From: Muribaculaceae bacterium
GTDB lineage: Bacteria; Bacteroidota; Bacteroidia; Bacteroidales; Muribaculaceae
Direction of reading: 5' to 3'
DNA length: 64,000 bases
Assembly: GCA_017626045.1 (NCBI GenBank)
Contig: JAGAJP010000034.1
Coordinates: forward strand, 1-64,000
This document shows, piece after piece, positions 1 to 7,285 of this stretch; position 1 is the stretch's first letter, and each line of letters opens with the position of its first letter. The position numbers and the translations under genes are program-made. The notes under the pieces were generated by a model. That model did no database searches and had not been told where the DNA came from. It was given only the letters and a program-made list of their open reading frames with translations.

Positions 1-85
1 CATCCGTACGCTCTAAACGTACTATCTCGAATAGTTCGTCCATCCCTTCGGGGAGGCACATCCATATTGCATCTGAAGTCTTCAT
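1..85 (-). CDS. Partial transposase-like N-terminus (cut by window edge)
   Basis: An ATG at 85 opens 28 codons that run off the left edge (MKTSDAIWMCLPEGMDELFE, then IVRLERTD). The pattern of a short lead, LPEGM and an acidic/hydrophobic stretch resembles the N-terminal region protein of ISAon1-like transposases of Bacteroidota, which begins with a similar LPEG motif. That is recalled family knowledge, not a search result. It faces away from the AraC remnant next to it, which fits an insertion or its scar. With only 28 residues visible the assignment is tentative; any short Bacteroidota protein start could look alike. Confidence 0.4.
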   Translation of the reverse strand, partial: MKTSDAIWMCLPEGMDELFEIVRLERTD

Positions 86-121
86 ACTGCAAATTTAACA
101 CTTTCTCGAAAAATCCATGCA

Positions 122-254
122 CTGAAAATTCGGCTTGACCCAAAAACAAGTGCCAGAAATATGCTTTGCAGTGGGGTTCAATGACTTGCCGCATTTTATT
201 CGTGTGTTCACTTCTACCTATGGAGTATCCCCGACAAAATTCCGTAAGACATAA
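122..254 (+). pseudogene. Tail of an AraC-family regulator, 5' part lost
   Basis: The frame ending with TAA at 252-254 reads VPEICFAVGFNDLPHFIRVF and then TSTYGVSPTKFRKT, the second helix-turn-helix and the closing PTKFRK motif of AraC regulators. Just upstream, 122-139 in another frame reads LKIRLD, the helix that normally precedes this region, so the two parts are separated by a frameshift or small deletion. No start codon or N-terminal domain is present. This is a degraded C-terminal remnant, distinct in sequence from the intact AraC gene at 1551. Confidence 0.65.
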
Positions 255-327
255 CAAATCAGCCGACCATGAATTTGCTGTCATGGCCAGCTGATTATTT
301 TAGATGGTCTCTATATTCGCCGGTAGA

Positions 328-1416
328 TCATTTCATGTTTGTTGTGAAGAATGCAGCAATCTGGTTGAACGGTATCTTTTCGAGATTGTCGTAGAGGTCG
401 CAATGGTTGGCGTCGGCAACGATAAGAAGCTCTTTGTTATTGCCATGCAGTTTTGAGAAAGCAGTTTTGCCCATATAGAGCGAATGGGCCTTCTCGCCAT
501 GCACGACCATTACTGCGTTGCGTATCTCACCTGCGCGGGTAAGTAATGGAAAATTGATAAACGGGAGGTTGGATGTGAAGTTCCAGCCGTCGGTAGAGTT
601 GCCTGACCGAGGATGAAATCCGCGCGGAGTCTTGTAGTAGTCGTAATATTCTTTTACAAACTGCGGAGCATCGGCAGGAAGCGGGTCTACTACACCTCCG
701 GCACGTTTATAGAAACCGTTGCGGTAATCCTCGGTGCGCTGTGCGGTCATTGCCTCCAGCATCTTGTAGCGAGCATCCGGATTGTCGTTGGCATCAAAAT
801 AACCGTTGGAGGTGCATCGGCTGATGTCGTACATTGTAGAAGCTACCGTGGCTTTAATACGAGGGTCGTTAGCGGCGGCATTGATGGCGAAACCTCCGAA
901 ACCGCAAATGCCGAGTATGCCTATGCGGTCGGCATCCACATCAGGCTGAACCGAAAGGAAATCAACGGCCGCCGAGAAGTCCTCGGTGTTGATGTCGGGC
1001 GAGGCTACGCGACGGGGCATACCTCCGCTCTCTCCGGTAAAAGAGGGGTCGAAGGCGATGGTCAGGAATCCGCGCTCTGCAAGCTGCTGGGCATACAGAC
1101 CGCTCGACTGCTCTTTGACTGCTCCGAACGGGCCGCTTATGGCGATTGCCGGCAGTTTTCCTTCGGCATTTTTAGGTTTATACATATCTGCGGCAAGAGT
1201 CACGCCATAGCGGTTGACGAATGTCACCTTATGGTGGTCAACTTTTTCGCTTTTGGGGAATGTCTTGTCCCACTCCTGCGTCAGTTGCAGTTGCTCAATG
1301 GGAGCAAGGGACTTGTCGGTGTTTGGATTGTTCATATTTGGGGAATTATTGTTTTGAGCGTATGAGTTGATGATTATTGAACCAATCATCACTAATGTAT
1401 ATATCTGTCTGTTCAT
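328..1416 (-). CDS. Exported alpha/beta hydrolase (dienelactone-hydrolase/YcjY-like)
   Basis: 362 residues with a signal peptide (about 1-20, ending NSYAQ). The fold is an alpha/beta hydrolase: an oxyanion-side strand near residue 90 (LPAIAISGPFGAVKEQ) and the nucleophile elbow GILGICGFGG near residue 170, with Cys in place of the usual Ser as in dienelactone hydrolases. A late Asp (VADANHCDLYDN, with His) supplies the rest of the triad. The substrate is unknown; esters or lactones are the family's usual targets. It is divergent from the AraC gene at 1551 across 134 bp, so that regulator probably controls it. Confidence 0.8.
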   Translation of the reverse strand: MNRQIYTLVMIGSIIINSYAQNNNSPNMNNPNTDKSLAPIEQLQLTQEWDKTFPKSEKVDHHKVTFVNRYGVTLAADMYKPKNAEGKLPAIAISGPFGAVKEQSSGLYAQQLAERGFLTIAFDPSFTGESGGMPRRVASPDINTEDFSAAVDFLSVQPDVDADRIGILGICGFGGFAINAAANDPRIKATVASTMYDISRCTSNGYFDANDNPDARYKMLEAMTAQRTEDYRNGFYKRAGGVVDPLPADAPQFVKEYYDYYKTPRGFHPRSGNSTDGWNFTSNLPFINFPLLTRAGEIRNAVMVVHGEKAHSLYMGKTAFSKLHGNNKELLIVADANHCDLYDNLEKIPFNQIAAFFTTNMK

Positions 1417-1538
1417 TTTGATTCGAGTTTGTTATTTACGAGTGCAAAATTACATATAGTCGAGACATCGTGCTTACCACTATTATGGGGATGCCTACCA
1501 TTATTCATGATTATCGTTAAAATATGGACTTTTATGAT

Positions 1539-1546
1539 TAAATTTG
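1539..1546 (+). promoter_or_regulatory. -7 box (TAAATTTG) of the AraC gene
   Basis: TAAATTTG matches the Bacteroidota -7 consensus TAnnTTTG, but no good TTTG is seen 20 bp upstream. It ends only 4 bases before the ATG at 1551, so a transcript from it would be nearly leaderless. Confidence 0.45.
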
Positions 1547-1550
1547 CGGC

Positions 1551-2465
1551 ATGAAAGCTATAGAAACAATCAAATTAGACTCCATAGACTCCTATAACCG
1601 TATATACGGACTTACGACGTATCATCCGCTTGTGACGGTCATTGACCTGAAGAAAGCTACAAAACGCTTTGACAGACTTAGGATGGTCTACGGCGTATAT
1701 GCCCTGTTCCTGAAGAATGGGGTAAACTGCTCTTTGAAATACGGAAGGGAATATTACGATTATCAGGAAGGCACAGTGGTATGTTTTTCACCGGGTCAGG
1801 TGATTGATGTCGACAGCACCGGAGAGCCGCTTGCGCCGGATGTGTTCGGGCTGATGTTTCATTCAGACCTCATATTCGGCACACCGCTTGCTGAAAAAAT
1901 CAGCAAGTTCGGTTATTTCCGCTATTCTCAGAAAGAGGCATTGCATCTGTCGGAGAATGAGAGGGCAATATTTACTGATTGTCTCGACAAAATCAGGGAG
2001 GAGGTCGAACATCCTGTCGACACGCATTCCGCAGCCCTCATATCGGCGAATATACAGGTCCTTCTCGAGTATCTCAGCCGCTTCTATGACCGACAGTTCA
2101 TAACCCGCCATCGTGTCAACTCATCGGTGGTAGCCAATTTTGAAAAGGAACTGGCAGAGATATATTCCGAGGGAAACGGGTTGACAGAGATCCCGAAAGT
2201 ATCGTACTTTGCTGAGAAAGCGAATCTTTCACCCGGTTATTTCGGCGACCTTATAAAACGGGAAACCGGAAGCACGCCACAGGAAATCATATCATTGAGG
2301 CTCATAGCCGAAGCGAAACGCCGTCTCGCCGCCACAGACCATGACATAAGTGTCATAGCCTACGATCTCGGTTTCCAGTATCCGCAGCATTTATCGCGGC
2401 TCTTCAAGCGGCTAACTGGCAAAAGCCCGAGCGCGTTCAGAAACGAATTCTATTCCAATAATTGA
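1551..2465 (+). CDS. AraC-family transcriptional regulator
   Basis: 304 residues. The N-terminal two thirds form a cupin-like sensing domain (REYYDYQEGTVVCFSPGQ near residues 65-85, typical of Bacteroides AraC proteins). The C-terminal 100 residues hold two helix-turn-helix motifs: KVSYFAEKANLSPGYFGDLI followed by IAYDLGFQYPQHLSRLFKR and the closing TGKSPSAFR. It is divergently arranged with the alpha/beta hydrolase and is followed closely by remnant ORFs and a RibD-like reductase, so one or both sides may be its targets. The effector is not evident. Confidence 0.9.
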   Translation: MKAIETIKLDSIDSYNRIYGLTTYHPLVTVIDLKKATKRFDRLRMVYGVYALFLKNGVNCSLKYGREYYDYQEGTVVCFSPGQVIDVDSTGEPLAPDVFGLMFHSDLIFGTPLAEKISKFGYFRYSQKEALHLSENERAIFTDCLDKIREEVEHPVDTHSAALISANIQVLLEYLSRFYDRQFITRHRVNSSVVANFEKELAEIYSEGNGLTEIPKVSYFAEKANLSPGYFGDLIKRETGSTPQEIISLRLIAEAKRRLAATDHDISVIAYDLGFQYPQHLSRLFKRLTGKSPSAFRNEFYSNN

Positions 2466-2533
2466 AAAGATATGACCCCACAAGAATATAACGCCTATAT
2501 TGCAGAGCACGGTACAGTGATTAACGCGGTTCG

Positions 2534-2713
2534 ATGACATTCAAGCCAATACGCATCGGCAAGGATGTGCGGATCGGAGCTAACGTAACCATTACTCCGG
2601 GCGTGACGATAGGCGACGGCGCGATAATTGCGGCTGGCGCTGTAGTGACAAAAGATGTGGAGCCGCGCACTGTCGTCGGTGGCGTTCCCGCAAAATTCAT
2701 CAAGAAAATATAA
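2534..2713 (+). pseudogene. Left-handed beta-helix acetyltransferase, C-terminal piece only
   Basis: An ATG at 2534 opens 59 codons reading [20 protein letters not shown], then the hexapeptide-repeat end [14 protein letters not shown] and [13 protein letters not shown], the classic C-terminus of maltose/galactoside O-acetyltransferase-like enzymes of about 180-200 residues. The acceptor site and first coils are missing. Immediately upstream, 2472-2537 encodes a 21-residue ORF ([20 protein letters not shown], then R and stop) that looks like the start of an unrelated gene and overlaps it in another frame. I read this as a deletion joining two genes. Whether the short product folds is doubtful. 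Confidence 0.7.
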
Positions 2714-2726
2714 AAAACATCGAATT

Positions 2727-3395
2727 ATGAGACCGTATATTATTTGCCACATGATGCAGTCAATCGACGGACGCATTGCCTGCGACATGGTGGACAAAAT
2801 CAGCGGTGATGAGTATTACACCGCCCTTGACGCTCTTGAATGTAATGCCTTCATCGAGGGAAAACATTCGTATCAGATACATTGCTGTGGCTTTGATGAT
2901 TTTATATCAAAACCTTCTTCAAACATAGATGCAGAGAAATTTCATGTCGCATCCAAGTCGGACAAGTACAACATTTCCATAGATACAAAAGGAACACTAA
3001 AATGGGACAACTGCGACAATAACGGTCGAATCTGCATCGTCAGTGAACAGGTATCACCCGATTATTTGACATATCTGGAACAACTCGACATATCCTACAT
3101 TGCAACTGGTAAAGAGTCTGTCAATCTGCCCCGTGCAATGGAAATACTTGCATCGGAGTTCGAAGTAAAAAGAGTCGCTGTCGTGGGAGGTGGTAAAATC
3201 AACGGAGCGTTTATGACAGCCGGACTTGTAAATGAGTTGAGTGCCATGATAGCCCCCGGTATTGACGGTAGAATCGGACAACCCGCCTTATTCGATTTCA
3301 ACTGTAATGATAAAGACTACATACCCGTAAAGGTGAAAATCAAGGAGATTAAGACATTCCCCAACGATGTTATCTGGATAAGATACATATTCTGA
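2727..3395 (+). CDS. RibD C-terminal / dihydrofolate-reductase-fold protein
   Basis: 222 residues from the ATG at 2727; a longer frame back to 2655 would run through the acetyltransferase piece and is rejected. MRPYIICHMMQSIDGRIACD matches the opening strand and substrate loop of the RibD C-terminal domain, and VKRVAVVGGGKINGAFM with LVNELSAMIAPGIDG matches its NADPH-binding GGG and the later strand. Such stand-alone proteins are NADPH-dependent reductases of uncertain substrate; riboflavin synthesis is only one option. It starts 13 bases after the acetyltransferase fragment. It appears full length. Confidence 0.85.
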   Translation: MRPYIICHMMQSIDGRIACDMVDKISGDEYYTALDALECNAFIEGKHSYQIHCCGFDDFISKPSSNIDAEKFHVASKSDKYNISIDTKGTLKWDNCDNNGRICIVSEQVSPDYLTYLEQLDISYIATGKESVNLPRAMEILASEFEVKRVAVVGGGKINGAFMTAGLVNELSAMIAPGIDGRIGQPALFDFNCNDKDYIPVKVKIKEIKTFPNDVIWIRYIF

Positions 3396-3396
3396 T

Positions 3397-3590
3397 TAAG
3401 TAGCTAAGAAAAATTAATGATATGATAAATGCGAGTTAAAATTGAGTCAACCTGGCTGCGGAGCGAAGGAGCTTAGCGAGCTAAGCGACTGAGCGACAAT
3501 GCCGGGATGGCCGATTTTAGCCGCAGTTATCATATCAAGGCCTTCAAGGCTACTTTATACATATGTCGTTTAATTTTTCTTAGCTACTTA
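3397..3590. mobile_element. MITE-like element with 20 bp perfect inverted ends
   Basis: The ends at 3397-3416 (TAAGTAGCTAAGAAAAATTA) and 3571-3590 are exact reverse complements over 20 bases. A second perfect pair lies inside (GATATGATAA at 3419-3428 and its complement at 3527-3536), and a GCTTAGC/GCTAAGC palindrome sits in a GAGCGA-rich core near 3465-3495. No ORF is present. This layout is typical of a non-autonomous element moved by an unseen transposase. No clear target duplication is visible. A 16-base copy of one end recurs at 48590. Confidence 0.75.
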
Positions 3591-3598
3591 TAATTAAA

Positions 3599-3862
3599 AT
3601 GAACAGATTACTTCTTATCGCAACAGTGCTGTTCACGGTTCTGTCGTTTCCTTCCTGCAAGGAAGACGACCCTACACCCATGGTATGGGAGTTCTCCAAC
3701 TATGACCGAGAGGCTATCTCGGCTGTATATTCTCCTGATTACGTCAATCAGGTGGCAATCGTCGCTTCCCCCGAGTATAGCGGTGACATCACTCTGAAAT
3801 GCACCAACTACTCACAGCTGACGCTCAATGCAAATAACGCTGACGGTACTTTCAAAAAATGA
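3599..3862 (+). CDS. Small lipoprotein, probably 3'-truncated
   Basis: 87 residues with an SPII signal (hydrophobic stretch then SFPSCKED, acylated Cys about residue 19). The mature part (VWEFSNYDREAISAVYSPDY, then ITLKCTNYSQLTLN) looks like one beta-sandwich domain of the kind found in Bacteroidota surface lipoproteins, but it stops after TFKK where a domain of this type would need several more strands. The next 300 bases contain remnant-like frames on the other strand. I infer truncation by rearrangement. It begins only 9 bases after the MITE-like element. Confidence 0.6.
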   Translation: MNRLLLIATVLFTVLSFPSCKEDDPTPMVWEFSNYDREAISAVYSPDYVNQVAIVASPEYSGDITLKCTNYSQLTLNANNADGTFKK

Positions 3863-4028
3863 AAGCCCCCAAATCACGACGAATTGTCGTAATGTCATCT
3901 CTTGCCTTACAATTGTCGGTATCATCCTGTGTAACCATACGATAGTATTGCTGTGACTTGATATTGGCGCCAAGCTGCAATATACTTACCCCGCTTCCCG
4001 TAAGAACAGCGCGCTCAGGGTAAGTTTT
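3852..4028 (-). pseudogene. Unidentified gene remnant
   Basis: An open minus-strand frame without a proper start reads YPERAVLTGSGVSILQLGAN and then IKSQQYYRMVTQDDTDNC, ending RRDLGAFIF before a stop at 3852-3854. The residue mix looks protein-coding, and the frame is closed by a stop just upstream of 4028, so it would be an internal or C-terminal fragment. I do not recognise the family. It overlaps the end of the truncated lipoprotein on the other strand by about 10 bases. Confidence 0.3.
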
Positions 4029-4058
4029 TTCTTTTTATATGACTCTTCCATTCAATTT

Positions 4059-4170
4059 TTACAAGGAAGAAATCCATCTTTCGATGTCGTTGACGGATGC
4101 GCCGTTCAAGCGTCTGCCTTTAACGAAGTCGAGTGTAGGATAATCGGCTTTGAGCTGCCGGACGCGCAAA
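4059..4170 (-). pseudogene. Unidentified C-terminal gene remnant
   Basis: The minus-strand frame ending at 4059 reads NLRVRQLKADYPTLDFVKGR and then RLNGASVNDIERWISSL before its stop. It has the look of a genuine C-terminus, but upstream of 4170 the same frame runs antisense-like through the neighbouring lipoprotein gene, so the rest of its gene is gone. The family is not recognised. It may belong with the fragment at 3852-4028. Confidence 0.3.
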
Positions 4171-4644
4171 TTACTTCTTAGGAGCGATGAATGAAAGAAC
4201 CATCGGCATAGGCATCGCCCCGTATTGGAGATTGAATCCGAAGGTAAGTGTCTTGTCGGCAAAACTGCCATGTGCCGTTCCTGAATATTTTTTGCCGTTA
4301 TCGTTTCCACTAAACTCTGTGCTCGCAAGGGTATATGCTCCGTTGTTGCCGTACACCTTCATACCGGAGATATTGATAGACTGCACTTTCATGGGAGGCA
4401 CCCCAAATTCCGATATGATGACGTTTACGGTCGCGTCATCAGTAGCATTGACCGATAAAGTTATGTTCTCGTACTTGAATTCGCTGTTCATGACAGTGCA
4501 GGTCATGTCTCCGGTGTAGATACCTTCGATGTTTTTGGCAGCGGGAATTGCCGGTTCCTCCTTTTCATCAGAACAGGATGTTGTGATTGTCATAATGCCG
4601 AGGGCCAGCATCATAGTTGCCAAAATTGATTTGATTCTTTTCAT
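4171..4644 (-). CDS. Calycin-like lipoprotein
   Basis: 157 residues from the ATG at 4644; a longer frame to 4686 adds a second, poorer start. The N-terminus is an SPII signal (MKRIKSILATMMLALGIMTI, then TTSCSDEKEEP, Cys about 23). The mature part (IEGIYTGDMTCTVMNSEFKY, later YSGTAHGSFADKTLTFGF) has the beta-barrel rhythm of the calycin-like lipoproteins of Bacteroides. These sit in the envelope with unknown ligands. The gene stands alone between remnants and the small membrane-protein pair. Confidence 0.65.
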   Translation of the reverse strand: MKRIKSILATMMLALGIMTITTSCSDEKEEPAIPAAKNIEGIYTGDMTCTVMNSEFKYENITLSVNATDDATVNVIISEFGVPPMKVQSINISGMKVYGNNGAYTLASTEFSGNDNGKKYSGTAHGSFADKTLTFGFNLQYGAMPMPMVLSFIAPKK

Positions 4645-4740
4645 TGTGATAAGTAATTGGAAAAAATAATTTATACAAGATTTCATCTCTCAAAAAAAAG
4701 TTAACGCATGAATAATAATTTATAGCTCAGTCCCATCGAT

Positions 4741-4986
4741 TCAGTGATTTATTCTTGTAAAAAACTGTTTCAATTTTGTTATGCCTTCGGCTCCGAGTAT
4801 TGTAAGTCCTCCGTATTGAAATGTTTTTGCCATGCCGAAAAACATGACCCATAGCACGCTTTTTATTCCGGCGCTGACAGGAAGAGCAATCTGTGCAAAC
4901 GATATTATATAACACGGTATACACAAGGAGAGGATGATGACACCGGTACGGAAAGACATCCTTGCAAGTAAATTTCTGATATTCAT
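4741..4986 (-). CDS. Small membrane protein, transporter-suffix-like
   Basis: 81 residues with two predicted membrane helices (about 14-36 and 42-60; GVIILSLCIPCYIISFAQIA and VLWVMFFGMAKTFQYGGLTI). The sequence fits the short transporter-suffix proteins found beside, or fused to, transporters in Bacteroidota. Its ATG overlaps the stop of the upstream gene as ATGA (4983-4986), so translation is coupled. The upstream partner looks damaged, which leaves the function open. Confidence 0.55.
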   Translation of the reverse strand: MNIRNLLARMSFRTGVIILSLCIPCYIISFAQIALPVSAGIKSVLWVMFFGMAKTFQYGGLTILGAEGITKLKQFFTRINH

Positions 4987-5228
4987 ATCATCATCCCGAT
5001 ATTGATACACATGTAGTCAATGATGACCGTTGCAAAAGGCAATATTGATGTCGCTGCGACACCTGAGCCGATTATTTTCAGGTGCTTTTGCCATTTTTCT
5101 GAAAATATAAGCACGGGATTCATGCTTCCATGAAAAATAATGAATAGTACCAGAGCAAGCCCCGATATGCTCATTATGACCTTACGGCATATTGAAGAAT
5201 TATAAAAGCCCATATATTGAATATTCAT
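4983..5228 (-). CDS. SdhC-like N-terminus joined to another membrane segment
   Basis: 81 residues. Residues 9-43 (YNSSICRKVIMSISGLALVL, then FIIFHGSMNPVLIFSE) match the first helix of succinate dehydrogenase cytochrome b of Bacteroidota, including the Ser-Ile-x-Arg-Lys start and a His in helix 1. From about residue 44 the sequence no longer resembles SdhC and ends in a different hydrophobic segment (PFATVIIDYMCINIGMMI). SdhC is normally over 200 residues with five helices, and no sdhA or sdhB is nearby. I infer a chimera of an sdhC start and a transporter end, possibly not functional. Confidence 0.5.
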   Translation of the reverse strand: MNIQYMGFYNSSICRKVIMSISGLALVLFIIFHGSMNPVLIFSEKWQKHLKIIGSGVAATSILPFATVIIDYMCINIGMMI

Positions 5229-5292
5229 TTTTGAATTAACCGCTGCAAAGGTAAATGGATATTCATGATTATGGCTTAAGTTTTCCTTAAGA

Positions 5293-5877
5293 TTAGTCCG
5301 GGTCTATCGGGACTTTCAGACAGCTCACAGTTCCATTGATGTCTATTTCGAATGAAAAGTGAGTTACACTCAGTTTTGAGGAAACTTCGATATACCCGGG
5401 GGAGGCTGCCGGTAAAAGCATTTGCAGAGTGCTGTCCATATATCCTCGGAATTTGTCAGGATGCCCGCATATTTCATAAATAAAAGGATCCAGTCGCATG
5501 CGTGCCTCAAGCCCAATATGCCTGAGTTCTTCTTCGTGACTTGACACCCAATCAGCTATAAGGGCGCGGAGGTTGAAGATGTAATGGTCGCAGTCCGGTT
5601 CCTCATGGTAACACAAACCTACGCCTCGAAAGGTTTCGATAGGATGTGACACTTCAAATTTCAACTTGCGCCTTATGGAATTCAAATGAACGTCGATAGT
5701 ACCCGTATCATATTGAAAACGAGTGCCCCAGACGGCTTCAATGATTTCATCTCTGGTACATATTCTGCCACTGTTGCTTACAAGGAAATACAGCAAATCG
5801 AATTCAAGACGGGTCAGCCTTGCTGTCTGCATTTTATAACTCGCTGTCTGTAAATTACGATTCAATCTGATTTGCAT
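5293..5877 (-). CDS. OmpR-type winged-helix protein with ATPase-like C-terminus
   Basis: 194 residues from the ATG at 5877; the longer frame to 5973 starts in non-coding-looking sequence. Residues 15-90 form an OmpR/PhoB winged helix (LTRLEFDLLYFLVSNSGRIC, TRDEIIEAVWG, IDVHLNSIRRKL, GVGLCY). No receiver domain precedes it. Residues 100-190 (ALIADWVSSHEEELRHIGLE, DPFIYEICGHPDKFRGYMDS, SPGYIEVSSKLSVTHFSFEI) resemble the core of a histidine-kinase ATPase domain without its Gly-rich lid. This order is unusual. It is a stand-alone regulator of unknown signal. Confidence 0.65.
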   Translation of the reverse strand: MQIRLNRNLQTASYKMQTARLTRLEFDLLYFLVSNSGRICTRDEIIEAVWGTRFQYDTGTIDVHLNSIRRKLKFEVSHPIETFRGVGLCYHEEPDCDHYIFNLRALIADWVSSHEEELRHIGLEARMRLDPFIYEICGHPDKFRGYMDSTLQMLLPAASPGYIEVSSKLSVTHFSFEIDINGTVSCLKVPIDPD

Positions 5878-6187
5878 GCTAAATGTATTATATTCCCACC
5901 ATGTCCGACTTTGATAAACACTTCTGCAATGCTGCGAGAGCGTGTGGTTAGGGTGGCACGGGTCACGAGGCACTCAATTAGACTGCAAAAGTACGAAAAA
6001 GTTTTGAAAGTTTCTACCCCGAGACAATGATTTTGAGATTCTCGGTTTCTCACGAGGTGCAGAAAGGTATATTTGAGAGACAGCCTACGATTAAGGATTA
6101 GAGGCTTTAAAGTGGAAAAACTTTGTTCCCCCTGCAACAATTCCGGTAACCCTGTTTATTGGTATGAACTCCCACGACCATGCGCTT

Positions 6188-6748
6188 TTATAATTTAATT
6201 CTCTGTCTGATGGCTGCAATGAATCCTTCAGCATCTTCAGGATTGAAATAGATTGGAAAAACGCTTTTGATCCATGAACGATTGAAAGTGATCAATACTC
6301 CATTCTCGGAATATAATTCCTCTCCTTTTGAATTGAGGATGACCGGAAATAGCGCAAATTCTTTCTCTGCCTGCTTGAGAGTTACCGCTTTTATTCTTTT
6401 TATCTCTGTAATTGGATAGCACACCTCGCGATGTCCCTTGTATTTGCATTTCAAGATATTATCGGATGTTAATTCCAGATAACTTTCTTTTACCAATCTT
6501 CTCAGATACGCAATTCCTATGGCCATTGGGATGACGGAGAAAGGCAAAACAATAAGACTATACCATACTCCTGAGGCATTGCAAATATAGCCGATGATGA
6601 CAATTGTCAGAACAATAAACACCGACAATGTTATAACGTTATCCTTTATTGCCTTCTTTGAGAAGGAGCATTTGAACTTAAGATTACCTGAGTGCGGCAA
6701 ATCATTCAGATGTTCCTTGCTATTGTTGTTTACCATATCTTTAATCAT
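6188..6748 (-). CDS. Two-helix membrane protein with PH-like C-terminus
   Basis: 186 residues. Two membrane helices lie at about 38-58 and 64-84 (ITLSVFIVLTIVIIGYICNA; WYSLIVLPFSVIPMAIGIAY). After them, SYLELTSDNILKCKYKGHRE with the following YPITEIKRIKAV and a late LITFNRSWIK look like the strand pattern of bacterial PH domains, as in STM3941-type proteins. The ATG overlaps the stop of the upstream lipoprotein by 8 bases, so the two are co-translated. An alternative start is the Met at residue 5. Function unknown. Confidence 0.6.
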   Translation of the reverse strand: MIKDMVNNNSKEHLNDLPHSGNLKFKCSFSKKAIKDNVITLSVFIVLTIVIIGYICNASGVWYSLIVLPFSVIPMAIGIAYLRRLVKESYLELTSDNILKCKYKGHREVCYPITEIKRIKAVTLKQAEKEFALFPVILNSKGEELYSENGVLITFNRSWIKSVFPIYFNPEDAEGFIAAIRQRIKL

Positions 6749-7172
6749 CTAATTTATTAGGAAGAGTCGAGTAAATTTTGAGTATCAAGGTTTTGTCCAG
6801 GCTATTGATTGAAAAGCAACCGCTCTCTATCCGGCAGTTGACCCTCGGTGCCATTATCACGGAGTCGTTGAACACGAAACCTATCCTTTTACCGATTCTG
6901 TTTTCCGTTGCATCGGCCCATTTCTGCACCATGTCACCTTTCACTTTGCCTTCAATCACAAACATATCGGGACATGAGAAGGTATCGAGAGTTACGACAT
7001 CGAAATCTTCCGCCGTAACAATCGCTTTACCCTCAATCCTGTTTTCAGGCACATCTGCCACCGGATACCAGCCGTTGACCCGATGCGCCAGTGAACAGGC
7101 TGCGAGTATAATAGCAAAAAAGATTGCCGAAAACAATCGGGGAAAGCGTGAAAGCAAGTGACGGTAGCGCAT
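6741..7172 (-). CDS. Lipoprotein with a SecD P1-head-like domain
   Basis: 143 residues from the ATG at 7172, chosen because it gives a clean SPII signal (hydrophobic run, then ILAAC, Cys 26). Upstream ATGs at 7211 and beyond would only lengthen the n-region. Residues about 70-130 (FVIEGKVKGDMVQKWADATE, IGKRIGFVFNDSVIMAPRV, IESGCFSI) match the P1 head of SecD, whose hallmark is a Gly-Lys-x-Ile-Ala-Phe-Val strand followed by a SAPxI-type strand. In SecDF this domain touches exported proteins; here it stands alone. It overlaps the PH-like membrane protein, probably its partner. Confidence 0.65.
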   Translation of the reverse strand: MRYRHLLSRFPRLFSAIFFAIILAACSLAHRVNGWYPVADVPENRIEGKAIVTAEDFDVVTLDTFSCPDMFVIEGKVKGDMVQKWADATENRIGKRIGFVFNDSVIMAPRVNCRIESGCFSINSLDKTLILKIYSTLPNKLDD

Positions 7173-7285
7173 ACAATGTAAATCGTAAGGTGCATAATAA
7201 GTATTAGTCATCGAATGCATGAATATAGCCCTCAATTCAAGACTATCACGACGTATGGGCGACAAATCTCAGATATGGCAAGTTA

